Positions 17,570 to 25,891 of a stretch of DNA of 64,000 nt are shown one piece after another. Origin of the DNA: Pseudothermotoga_B sp051235805 (GTDB lineage: Bacteria; Thermotogota; Thermotogae; Thermotogales; DSM-5069); contig NZ_JBPNXV010000001.1 in the NCBI RefSeq assembly GCF_051235805.1, positions 1,674,001 through 1,738,000 on the forward strand, given 5' to 3'. The notes below the pieces were generated by a model. It searched no databases, was not told where the DNA came from, and worked only from the letters and a program-made list of their open reading frames with translations. A program made the translations under genes and the position numbers. The number at the start of each line of letters is the position of its first letter. The stretch's first letter is position 1.

Positions 17570-19612
17570 TCACAGTCTCTCTTTGAATTTTTCCTCTTCG
17601 ATCATTGCAATAAACTCTTTGGCAAGATTTGGATCAAACTGGGTACCACTGCAACGCTTGATCTCAGCAATCGCTTCAGCCAAGCTCATGCCTTTCTTGT
17701 ATGGTCTTGTTGTGGTCATCGCGTCGAAGGCATCGGCAAGTGACAGTATTCTCGATTCAAAGGGTATCTGTTCACCCATCAAACCATCAGGATAGCCTTT
17801 ACCGTCATATCTTTCGTGGTGGTGCCTGACAATGCGGGCAAGTTCGTCCAGACCAACTTCGATGAGCAACTCATAACTCTTGATTGGATGCATCTTTACG
17901 TACTCATACTCTTCATTGGACAGAAAACCATTCTTGTTGAGAATTTGCTGTGAAACAAAGATCTTACCTGTGTCGTGTACCAAGCCTGCCCAGTAAAGTT
18001 TTCGAATTGACTCCTTACCAAGCTTCAATCTTTCTGCAAAATTCGCTGCGTGGTTTGCCACATTCTCTGAATGTCCCCTTGTGTAGTAATCGTAGTACTC
18101 CAGAGCCTTGACCATTACGAGCAACAACTTCTTGTGCAAAAGTCCTTGCTCTCTCACGTAGCTCCTCATTGAAAGAAAGGTGCCGATAAGACCAGCAAGC
18201 TTGCTCAAATCACTTTCAGAAACCATTGAATCTTTCAAAGTGTAGAACAAAACACCGTAAACTGAGTTGAGTGCACTTATATTCTGAAACAGACAGCTCT
18301 CCTGCAAGGTTGTTTCACCACAAAGTCGCGAAGTAATCCTCAAAACAACTTCACGTGAGGATACGTCTTGAAAGTCTATTGTTTCATCGATCCTTTCGGA
18401 AAGGAATCTATCATCATGGCATATCACAAAGAGGGTCTTGCCCTGCTCACTTGATCTGAGTGCTACACCAAGGTGTCTCAATCCCGTTGCATATTCTTTG
18501 AAGATCCTGAGTAAGTCAAAGAGAAAATCCTTCTCCTGAATGCTCTCATAGGTCATCTTTGAAGAAATATCTAACAGCTTTATGAAAGCTCCTTGAAAAG
18601 CCAAGACTTGATTTGTTTTCTTTTCCAGATTCTTGTTAGCCTCATTCAGTTCTTCATTCATTGCCTCCATCTCTTGGAAAGATGCTCTGAGCTCTTGATT
18701 CATTGCATCGAGTTCTTCGTTGGCTGAGGTGAGTTCTTCATTTCTTTTCTTGAGTTCTATGGTCTTCTTTTCAACTTCCTTTGCCAAATAACGATTTATT
18801 AAGATCAAAAGCAAAAACACAATCAAAAAGCCGCCACCGCCAGCTGCCACAAGATACCAAACCCAAACAGGGATGAGAACGGTCGGCTTGACAAAAGGTC
18901 CCAATATCTGTCGAAGTTCTTCTCTGCTGATCTTTGATAGCCCATCGTTTATCAGCTCGGCAACCTGTGGTTTGTTGAGCGGAAAAGCAAAGTACACTTG
19001 CTGAATTGACACGAATGGTAAGGTTGAAAACTGATGGAATATGCCGTCTTTTATCAAAAAATACTCCGCCAAAAGGTTATCCATTACAAAAGCATCTATT
19101 TCGCCGTTCTTTGCTGCTCTCATAAGCTCTTCGCTGTTCTTGAAGTACTTGAATGTGATAGAGGGATTCTTCTGTCTCAGTAAATCTGCATTCGCATCAG
19201 ATTCAACAGCTCCAACCAAATGAGGTGTAAGACCAGCAAAATCTTTTACATTCAATGCCTTTCTGAAATAAACCTTGCTTTCCAAATTGAGAACGGGTTT
19301 GGAAAAGAGAAAGAGCTTTTCGCGTTCTGGCGTCTTGAAGATGAAGTTTATAATATCTGCTTCACCATCCTGCAAGCTCTTCAAAGCTTCAGAGAAAGGC
19401 ATCAGCTTTATTTGAAATTTGACTCCAAGCTTTCTTTCAAGCAATTCTAAGATCTGAACAGTTATCCCTACGATATCGCCGTTTTCATCCTGCCAGACAA
19501 AGGGTGGATAGTGATCTCCGCTCACGAATATTAGAGTTTGTTCACCAAGTACCGTTGACAGGAATAAATAAACCAGCAACAATGACAATACACCAACGTG
19601 ACATTTATTCAT
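17570..19612 (-). CDS. Membrane sensor with periplasmic solute-binding domain and cytosolic HD-GYP phosphodiesterase domain
   Basis: Protein of 680 residues. Order: signal peptide (1-24); SBP_bac_3-type amino-acid-binding domain (about 25-245, PPFVWQDENGDIVGITVQILE); one transmembrane helix (about 250-275); coiled coil with repeated EELxxMNQEL heptads (about 278-340); GAF-like region (about 345-490); HD-GYP domain (about 495-675) with HDTGK near 546, HHHERYDGKGYPDG and LADAFDAMTT. HD-GYP proteins degrade c-di-GMP or related dinucleotides; the intact HD and GYP motifs predict activity. A periplasmic small molecule, perhaps an amino acid, probably sets it. ATG start at 19612. Confidence 0.87.
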   Translation of the reverse strand: MNKCHVGVLSLLLVYLFLSTVLGEQTLIFVSGDHYPPFVWQDENGDIVGITVQILELLERKLGVKFQIKLMPFSEALKSLQDGEADIINFIFKTPEREKLFLFSKPVLNLESKVYFRKALNVKDFAGLTPHLVGAVESDANADLLRQKNPSITFKYFKNSEELMRAAKNGEIDAFVMDNLLAEYFLIKDGIFHQFSTLPFVSIQQVYFAFPLNKPQVAELINDGLSKISREELRQILGPFVKPTVLIPVWVWYLVAAGGGGFLIVFLLLILINRYLAKEVEKKTIELKKRNEELTSANEELDAMNQELRASFQEMEAMNEELNEANKNLEKKTNQVLAFQGAFIKLLDISSKMTYESIQEKDFLFDLLRIFKEYATGLRHLGVALRSSEQGKTLFVICHDDRFLSERIDETIDFQDVSSREVVLRITSRLCGETTLQESCLFQNISALNSVYGVLFYTLKDSMVSESDLSKLAGLIGTFLSMRSYVREQGLLHKKLLLVMVKALEYYDYYTRGHSENVANHAANFAERLKLGKESIRKLYWAGLVHDTGKIFVSQQILNKNGFLSNEEYEYVKMHPIKSYELLIEVGLDELARIVRHHHERYDGKGYPDGLMGEQIPFESRILSLADAFDAMTTTRPYKKGMSLAEAIAEIKRCSGTQFDPNLAKEFIAMIEEEKFKERL

Positions 19613-19663
19613 AGAAAAATAACCCCCGAGTGCTCGTCTCTGAGTAATTTTATCACAGACAAC

Positions 19664-19672
19664 TGTTATAAT
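19664..19672 (+). promoter_or_regulatory. Extended -10 promoter candidate for proS-ftsY
   Basis: TGTTATAAT (TG at 19664-19665, TATAAT at 19667-19672) is a perfect extended -10 box, 25 bases before the proS start. No convincing -35 box is seen, which extended -10 promoters tolerate. Confidence 0.5.
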
Positions 19673-19697
19673 TTGTCAAAGAATGGAGGTGTAAGAT

Positions 19698-21425
19698 GTG
19701 AGATTCTCCGAGATATATGCACCTACGTTGAAAGAAGCCCCTGCTGATGCAGAGGTGGTGAGTCATGAACTTCTTTACAGAGCTGGTTTCATCAGAAAAA
19801 TAGCAGCCGGTGTTTATTCGTATCTTCCTTTGGCAAATAGAACCCTCAGCAAGATCGAAAAGATAATTAGGGAAGAGATGAACTCAATAGGAGCTCAGGA
19901 AGTTTCTATGCCCATCATTCAACCTGCAGAGCTGTGGAAGATCACTGGTCGATGGGATGATTATGGTCCAGAGATGATGAAACTAAAAGATAGACACGAA
20001 AGAGAGTTCACGCTTGGTCCCACACACGAGGAAGTTTTTACACACATGATAAAGGATGAACTTCGCTCCTATAAACAACTTCCAGTTTTTCTCTATCAGA
20101 TAGGTCCAAAGTACAGAGATGAGATAAGACCGAGGTTTGGCTTACTCAGAGCCAGAGAGTTCATAATGAAAGATGGATACAGTTTTCACGACAGTCAAGA
20201 ATCGTTGAACGAAACTTATGAAGCTTGCAGAAAAGCTTACAGCAAGATTGCAGAGAGAATAGGTTTGAAGTACGTCATCACCGAAGCTGCTTCAGGAGCC
20301 ATCGGCGGTAACGAATCTCACGAATTTGTGAGTTTTGCGCCCGTTGGCGAGACGAATCTGCTCAGATGTGAAAAATGTGGCTATTCATCTAACGACGAAC
20401 AGGCTCCTTACAAAGGTGAGTATGAAAAAAGCGATGATACTGAAAAACCATTGACGTTGGTTCACACACCTAACGTGAAAACAATCGATCAAGTATCTGA
20501 GTTTCTCAAGGTTAAACCAAATCAAATAGTGAAATCACTTCTCTTTGTTGGTAGAAATGGTTTCGTAATGGCATTGATTCAAGGAGACAGAGATTTGAAT
20601 CTGGAGAAACTCAAGGTTCACATGAACGATCAATCACTCAGACTCGCTGAACCAATCGAAGTATTTGAAACCTTCAAAGTGCCAATCGGTTTCATAGGTC
20701 CTGTTGGGATCGACAACCTTTACATAGTCGCAGATCACGGTGTCAAGTACATGAAGAACGTTGCGGTTGGTGGTATGAAGGAAAACTATCACTACATCAA
20801 CGCCAACTTGGGTAGAGATTTCTCTGTGAACTCTTACACAGATCTGAGAGTTGTTCAACCAAATGACCCTTGTCCCGCTTGCGGGACGCCTTTGACAGGT
20901 TCGAAAGGAATCGAATTGGGACATGTTTTCAAATTGGGCACGAAATACTCAAAATCGATGAATGCACTGTATATGGACGAAAACGGAGAGTTGAAACCTT
21001 TCATAATGGGATGCTACGGATGGGGAGTTTCTCGAACAATGGCTGCTGTTGTAGAACAGCTGCACGACAAAGATGGAATCATCTGGCCAAGATCTGTGGC
21101 GCCATTTGAGGTGATCATAACGATCGTTTCAATGGCAGGTGCCGAGCAGAAGAAAATGGGAGAGATGATACACAACACGCTGATAGAAAAGGGTGTAGAA
21201 GTCTTGTTGGATGATAGAGATCTTTCACCGGGTGTGAAGTTCAAGGATGCCGACTTGATAGGTTTCCCTGTGAGGATAACCCTTGGAAAGACACTTGCAG
21301 AAGGTCTCGTCGAGATAAAACCAAGAAACTCTTCAAGACAGTTGCCTGTGAAGGCTCAAATCGATGAAATTGTCAGCAGTACGATGAAAATACTTGAAGA
21401 GTATGATCCACACAAGAAGGTGTAG
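19698..21425 (+). CDS. proS: Prolyl-tRNA synthetase (bacterial type with editing insertion)
   Basis: Class II synthetase of 575 residues. Seen are motif 1 region (GAQEVSMPIIQPAELW), motif 2 (YRDEIRPRFGLLRAREFIMKDGYSFH), the INS/YbaK-like editing domain (about 225-400; KVKPNQIVKSLLFV), motif 3 (GCYGWGVSRTMAAVVEQ) and the anticodon domain. Length matches the bacterial type. Two Cys pairs (CEKCG, CPACG) flank the insertion and may bind zinc. It starts with GTG 19698 after GGAGGTG; the ATG two bases earlier runs straight into a stop. Confidence 0.97.
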   Translation: MRFSEIYAPTLKEAPADAEVVSHELLYRAGFIRKIAAGVYSYLPLANRTLSKIEKIIREEMNSIGAQEVSMPIIQPAELWKITGRWDDYGPEMMKLKDRHEREFTLGPTHEEVFTHMIKDELRSYKQLPVFLYQIGPKYRDEIRPRFGLLRAREFIMKDGYSFHDSQESLNETYEACRKAYSKIAERIGLKYVITEAASGAIGGNESHEFVSFAPVGETNLLRCEKCGYSSNDEQAPYKGEYEKSDDTEKPLTLVHTPNVKTIDQVSEFLKVKPNQIVKSLLFVGRNGFVMALIQGDRDLNLEKLKVHMNDQSLRLAEPIEVFETFKVPIGFIGPVGIDNLYIVADHGVKYMKNVAVGGMKENYHYINANLGRDFSVNSYTDLRVVQPNDPCPACGTPLTGSKGIELGHVFKLGTKYSKSMNALYMDENGELKPFIMGCYGWGVSRTMAAVVEQLHDKDGIIWPRSVAPFEVIITIVSMAGAEQKKMGEMIHNTLIEKGVEVLLDDRDLSPGVKFKDADLIGFPVRITLGKTLAEGLVEIKPRNSSRQLPVKAQIDEIVSSTMKILEEYDPHKKV

Positions 21426-21428
21426 AGA

Positions 21429-22313
21429 ATGGGTTTTTTTGAAAAGCTCAGAGCAGGTCTTGCCAAAGCGAGAAAGACTTTCTTTGAAGGGCTCTCACAG
21501 CTTTTGAAAGGAAAGAAGATCAGCGATGAAGTCATCGAAGAACTCGAAGAAAGATTGATCGCAGCAGATGTTGGATACCAAACGACGCAGTACATAATCG
21601 ATAAACTGAGAGAAAAGGACACAGACGATGCCTTTATGGCTCTCAAAGAGATACTTGTCGAAGTCCTTTCAGGAGAGAGCAATCTGAACTTCGAAGATCA
21701 AAAACCATTTGTCATCACAATAGTTGGGGTAAACGGAACTGGTAAAACCACGACGGCGGCAAAACTCGCGGCGTACTTTCAATCGCTTGGGAAAACAGTT
21801 GTTCTCGGAGCAGCCGATACCTTCAGAGCTGCCGCGATTGAACAGTTGGTAGAGTGGGCCAACAGGATTGGCTGCACTGTGATAAGCCACAACGAGGGAG
21901 CAGACTCAGCCGCCGTGGCTTTTGATACAGTCAGTCACGCAAAAGCCAAGCAAAAAGATGTGGTCATAATCGATACAGCTGGAAGACTACATACTAAGAA
22001 AAATCTCATGGAGGAACTGAGCAAAGTGCACAGAGTTGTTGGAAAGATCGTTGAAGGGGCACCTCACGAAGTTCTATTAGTCATAGATGCAACAACAGGA
22101 CAAAATGGTTTGATTCAAGCAAAGATCTTCAAGGAGATGGTCAACGTAACTGGTGTTGTTCTGACAAAGCTCGATGGCACAGCAAAGGGCGGAATCGCGT
22201 TAGCAATAAAGAAAGAATTTGGTCTACCAATAAAGTTCATAGGAATCGGCGAGAGTGTAGATGATCTCAAACCATTTGACGCAAAACAATTCGTCGATGC
22301 CTTACTGGATTGA
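21429..22313 (+). CDS. ftsY: Signal recognition particle receptor FtsY
   Basis: SRP-GTPase of 294 residues that docks Ffh-ribosome complexes at the membrane. It is essentially the NG domain only: N domain from KISDEVIEELEERL, then GVNGTGKTTTAAKLA, DTFRAAAIEQL, DTAGRLHTKKNLMEEL and TKLDGTAKGG. The acidic A domain found in E. coli is absent, as in many thermophiles. It lies 3 bases after proS. The stop abuts the stop of the convergent DUF2804 gene with no bases between. Confidence 0.96.
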   Translation: MGFFEKLRAGLAKARKTFFEGLSQLLKGKKISDEVIEELEERLIAADVGYQTTQYIIDKLREKDTDDAFMALKEILVEVLSGESNLNFEDQKPFVITIVGVNGTGKTTTAAKLAAYFQSLGKTVVLGAADTFRAAAIEQLVEWANRIGCTVISHNEGADSAAVAFDTVSHAKAKQKDVVIIDTAGRLHTKKNLMEELSKVHRVVGKIVEGAPHEVLLVIDATTGQNGLIQAKIFKEMVNVTGVVLTKLDGTAKGGIALAIKKEFGLPIKFIGIGESVDDLKPFDAKQFVDALLD

Positions 22314-23333
22314 TCACCACTTTGCGTAATGTTCTTCTGCCCAACCCAAGGCATCTCTGATGATGTAAGTTTTTCTGTTTTCGTCTCTGACAAAACCTTT
22401 GAAGAGACCTATCATCTGGTTCACCTTAGAAGAAAGTATAAGCAGATCTGTCTTCGCAACTCTGCGAAAGATCGGTTGAAATTCCAAATCAATCTCATCG
22501 GAATCCTTGGTGTATATGTGCCACGGTTTCATCAAATCATTTTTGTCATACTTGAAGGCTACATCACTCAAGACTTTGGTGATTTTCCCATTCAGCAATA
22601 TTGCGTTCTCATTTGTTCCAGTGTTGTCGGTCCATCCAGCCCCAAGATTTACTCCGACAGTTGTTTGGTCAGCGAGATGAGTCGCAAAACTCGCCCAGTT
22701 CCAAAAAGAAGAATAACGCCAGATACCCCTACCGAAATCGAGTACAGCAAAGGTGTTCTGTAGATCCAACAGATAATTCTTACCCTTGAAGGTGATCTCA
22801 CCACGTGCTGGCAAGCAGAACTCCTTGCTGGTGTACTGATACCTATACCAACTCCATGGGACCACAACGTTCAGAGACTCATAATCATCGTGAAAGACTT
22901 CAATGCGTGCTTTGAAGTCGCTGTTTTCAGACGCTTTTAACTCTGCTTCAATCAAAGTTTGAGTTGAATGCCTCTTGAAATTGACCCGCATCTTTTTTGA
23001 GTTGAAAGACACATCACCGTCAACTGAGTCAGGCAAGTGACAACCAATGCCGAAAGGCACAGAAACAGTTTTCTCGAAGAACTCCATACTCTTGAGATCG
23101 AGAAAATAACAGAATACCACTCCAATGTAATCTAAATTTGAAACAGTCGCAGAAAAGAGACACTCCTCATTGAAAACTGCCCAGTAGTTCCATTTCTTTT
23201 TTCTGAACAGGTGTCCCTTCAGGTTGCAACGGATGATCGGCTTCCTCGACCAACCGAGTGCCGAGGGGTTCAGCTTTCCATTTCTAAGGCACAGATCAAC
23301 TGGTTCAGTTATCTCAACATTCTGTGCTTTCAA
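22314..23333 (-). CDS. DUF2804 family protein
   Basis: Protein of 339 residues with the DUF2804 pattern: EPVDLCLRNGKLNPSALGW near the N-terminus, then beta-rich sequence including DFGRGIWRYSSFWNWAS and GVNLGAGWTDNTGTNENA. No signal peptide or membrane segment is visible. The family resembles large lipocalin-like or tocopherol-cyclase-like folds; its function is not known. TTG 23333 is preferred with GAGGTGA 5 bases upstream; GTG 23342 is the alternative. It overlaps sdaAA by 20 bases at the end of the long dap/sda run. Confidence 0.72.
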   Translation of the reverse strand: MKAQNVEITEPVDLCLRNGKLNPSALGWSRKPIIRCNLKGHLFRKKKWNYWAVFNEECLFSATVSNLDYIGVVFCYFLDLKSMEFFEKTVSVPFGIGCHLPDSVDGDVSFNSKKMRVNFKRHSTQTLIEAELKASENSDFKARIEVFHDDYESLNVVVPWSWYRYQYTSKEFCLPARGEITFKGKNYLLDLQNTFAVLDFGRGIWRYSSFWNWASFATHLADQTTVGVNLGAGWTDNTGTNENAILLNGKITKVLSDVAFKYDKNDLMKPWHIYTKDSDEIDLEFQPIFRRVAKTDLLILSSKVNQMIGLFKGFVRDENRKTYIIRDALGWAEEHYAKW

Positions 23334-24192
23334 ATCTTTCACCTCTTATCTGTTTTGTGAAAAGCTGTGCCGTCTTGGTAGAAGCCACACCACCAAGACC
23401 TGTTTCTCGAAGTTCCTCTGGCATAGATCTACCAACCTTTGCCATCGCTTCAACTACTTCATCAAAGGGTATCACACTTTTTATGCCAGCAAGCACCATC
23501 TCAGCAACACAAATAGCAACATTCACCGCAGTGGCATTTCTCTTGACACATGGTACCTCGACAAAACCACCAACTGGATCACAAACCAATCCCATGAGCG
23601 ATTTGAGACTCAACGCAGCGGCATGAGAGACTTTTTCTGGATCTTGCGAAAGACTGTACACAACCAACGAAGATGCCATGGCTGTCGCGGTGCCTATTTC
23701 AGCTTGGCAACCAGCAACAGCACCAGAAATCGAAACTGTGCTTGCCACAGATAAACCCACAGCACCAGCTACGATCAAGCTGTCGATTAAGACTGATTCT
23801 TCGATCTTTTTCATCTTTCTGAGGGCATACACGATTGCCGGTACAACTCCACATGAACCAGCAGTAGGACAAGCTACTATTCTGCCCATCGATGCATTTG
23901 ACTCAGCAAGAGATAATGCTGCGACTGTCGCCACGTAATTGAACTCTCCCATGAGTTGGGCTTCGTGTTCTGCCAGTAAAAATCCATTGCTACCGCAAAG
24001 ATGAGTCAACGTCTCGTAGGAACGTCCATAACTTTTTTCACATATCTCGAGCATTGTTTTTAGAAGTTTCTCGACGTTCTTCCTGGTTTGCAATGGATCT
24101 GAGCCATCTTCGAGCATCTGCGATATCAAGATCACATCATCGAACTTTTGATTGGTTTTCCTGTATAAATCTATCAATTCAGCAAATTTCAT
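23314..24192 (-). CDS. sdaAA: L-serine dehydratase, iron-sulfur-dependent, alpha subunit
   Basis: Deaminates L-serine to pyruvate and ammonia, together with the beta subunit. The 292-residue protein has the cysteine motifs of the [4Fe-4S] type: CPTAGSCGVVP, GCQAEIGTATAM and CDPVGGFVEVPC. The separate alpha and beta chains are the Gram-positive arrangement. The start is ATG 24192, 21 bases after sdaAB. Linked genes for glycine cleavage elsewhere in the window give a one-carbon/serine context. Confidence 0.94.
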   Translation of the reverse strand: MKFAELIDLYRKTNQKFDDVILISQMLEDGSDPLQTRKNVEKLLKTMLEICEKSYGRSYETLTHLCGSNGFLLAEHEAQLMGEFNYVATVAALSLAESNASMGRIVACPTAGSCGVVPAIVYALRKMKKIEESVLIDSLIVAGAVGLSVASTVSISGAVAGCQAEIGTATAMASSLVVYSLSQDPEKVSHAAALSLKSLMGLVCDPVGGFVEVPCVKRNATAVNVAICVAEMVLAGIKSVIPFDEVVEAMAKVGRSMPEELRETGLGGVASTKTAQLFTKQIRGERFESTEC

Positions 24193-24213
24193 CTACACCA
24201 TCCTATGAATATT

Positions 24214-24867
24214 CTATACAAAATCATCTTTCGGCACAAAATACCACTCGAGAATTGAATCTACCTTTAGAAGGTCAGAGATTTTGTCAATTGGAGAATC
24301 GAGTTCAATTATCGCTAATGCCTTTGATTGCAAAAGATTCATTCTCCTCAAATAAAGATTTGCTATGTTGGCATTCACAGAATTCAATATCTTTGACAGG
24401 GCGCCTGGTTCGTCTTTGTTGACGACTATCAAGGTGTCATAGTGCCAATTCAGATCACAGTCAACACCGTTTATCTTTGTAATCTTTATCATTCCACCGC
24501 CTATCGAGCACCCTTCAACTTCATTCTCATATCCTGCCCATTGCGCCTTTATTCTAACGGTGTTCGGATGTACAGCACCCAGATCAGCTTTTTCAAAGGA
24601 AAACTCAAGTCCTCTCATTCTGGCTAAGGAATAAGACTCCTTAATCTTCTCATCATCGTATTTCAAGCCCATAATGCCAGCAAGAAGTGCCTTATCGGTA
24701 CCATGTCCTTTGTGTGTCTCTGCGAAAGAACCGTGAAGAAAGAATTGAACGACTCTTGGCATCACACCAGCCATCGAATAGACGAATTTCGAGATTCTCA
24801 TTGCACCAAGCGTATGGGAACTGGATGGACCTACCATCACAGGACCAATGATTTCCAGAAGATTCAC
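24214..24867 (-). CDS. sdaAB: L-serine dehydratase, iron-sulfur-dependent, beta subunit
   Basis: Protein of 217 residues. The N-terminal serine-dehydratase beta domain has GPVMVGPSSSHTLGA and HGSFAETHKGHGTDKAL. The C-terminal ACT domain (about 145-215, TLIVVNKDEPGALSKILN) is a probable amino-acid sensor. The start is GTG 24867 with GAGGTGG 5 bases upstream. It lies 9 bases after the PFK-like gene. Confidence 0.93.
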   Translation of the reverse strand: MNLLEIIGPVMVGPSSSHTLGAMRISKFVYSMAGVMPRVVQFFLHGSFAETHKGHGTDKALLAGIMGLKYDDEKIKESYSLARMRGLEFSFEKADLGAVHPNTVRIKAQWAGYENEVEGCSIGGGMIKITKINGVDCDLNWHYDTLIVVNKDEPGALSKILNSVNANIANLYLRRMNLLQSKALAIIELDSPIDKISDLLKVDSILEWYFVPKDDFV

Positions 24868-24876
24868 ACAACCACC

Positions 24877-25887
24877 TCAGTAGAAAAGCTTAGCCAGATT
24901 TCTCAGGTGTTCTTCTATGATCTTGATGTTAACCATGGTCTCTGAGTATGGGATCTCCGTAACGGTTAGTCCCTTCATGCCGACTGCGCGGTATACTCGT
25001 GCGGCTTTGACCATCTCGACGGCATGTGTGGACATTTGGGTCGCGATGATTCTGTCCATACACACTGGACTACCACCTCTTTGCAGATAACCAAGGTTCG
25101 TATACCTCCATTCAATACCAATGTCTTTGAGTTGTTTTTCAATGAAGATACCAACGACCTCTGCGGGAGGTAATTGCTCGTTCGCGTTACTGATCTCATA
25201 CATCTCCTTGGGAAGGACTACTCCACCTTCAACAACCACTATCGAAAACTTCTTTTGACTCTCGTATCGAGTGCGAATTCTCTTCAGCAGATCATCTGGA
25301 TCAACTGATTCTGCATTTGTTATAACGTAGTCTGCACCGCCGGCAAGTCCACCTGTAACTGCTATCCATCCACCCGGCTTTCCCATAGTTTCCACTATCA
25401 TAACCCTGTGGTGTGATTCAGCCGTTGCGTGAAGTACATCAAGCGCTTCACGTACATGTTCAATTGCCGTGAAAAAACCTATCGAGAAATCTGTAAACGA
25501 TAGATCGTTGTCGATCGTTGCTGGCACAAGAACAGATGGTACATTCATCTTCATCAAATTCAGTGCCGATTTGGCTCCAAGCCTCCCACCGAGTATCAGT
25601 AAGGAGGTTATCGAATACTGTTCAACTTTTTTTGCAACCTTTTCAATCTCCAAATTACTTTGTGGAACAAAAAGAGAGGTTCCTAAAATTGTTCCACCAC
25701 GATGCAATATCCCAGAAACATCACTCTTCGTCATGACATCGACTCTGTCAGCCAAGAGCCCTTCGAAACCATCCTTTACTCCTATGACCTCAATACCGAT
25801 TTCGGTACCCTTCACCACTGCTGCCCTGATCGCAGCATTCAAACCGGGGCAGTCATTTCCTACACACAAAATGGCAATCCTCTTCAT
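24877..25887 (-). CDS. Phosphofructokinase-family paralogue lacking nucleotide-binding residues
   Basis: Protein of 336 residues with the PFK fold: CPGLNAAIRAAV, RGGTILGTS, PATIDNDLSFTD, SHHRVMIVETMG and LGYLQRGGSP. The catalytic TIDND aspartates and several sugar-phosphate residues remain. The phosphoryl-donor site does not. The Gly-Gly-Asp-Gly-Ser motif reads GGRLG (Arg102 in place of the metal-binding Asp). Arg72 of ATP enzymes is Leu, Gly11 is Asn, and the His of LGHIQRGG is Tyr. It could be a regulatory pseudoenzyme or use another donor. Two intact PFKs are encoded nearby (31265 and 39925). It lies 4 bases after hppA. Confidence 0.8.
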   Translation of the reverse strand: MKRIAILCVGNDCPGLNAAIRAAVVKGTEIGIEVIGVKDGFEGLLADRVDVMTKSDVSGILHRGGTILGTSLFVPQSNLEIEKVAKKVEQYSITSLLILGGRLGAKSALNLMKMNVPSVLVPATIDNDLSFTDFSIGFFTAIEHVREALDVLHATAESHHRVMIVETMGKPGGWIAVTGGLAGGADYVITNAESVDPDDLLKRIRTRYESQKKFSIVVVEGGVVLPKEMYEISNANEQLPPAEVVGIFIEKQLKDIGIEWRYTNLGYLQRGGSPVCMDRIIATQMSTHAVEMVKAARVYRAVGMKGLTVTEIPYSETMVNIKIIEEHLRNLAKLFY

Positions 25888-25891
25888 AGAA

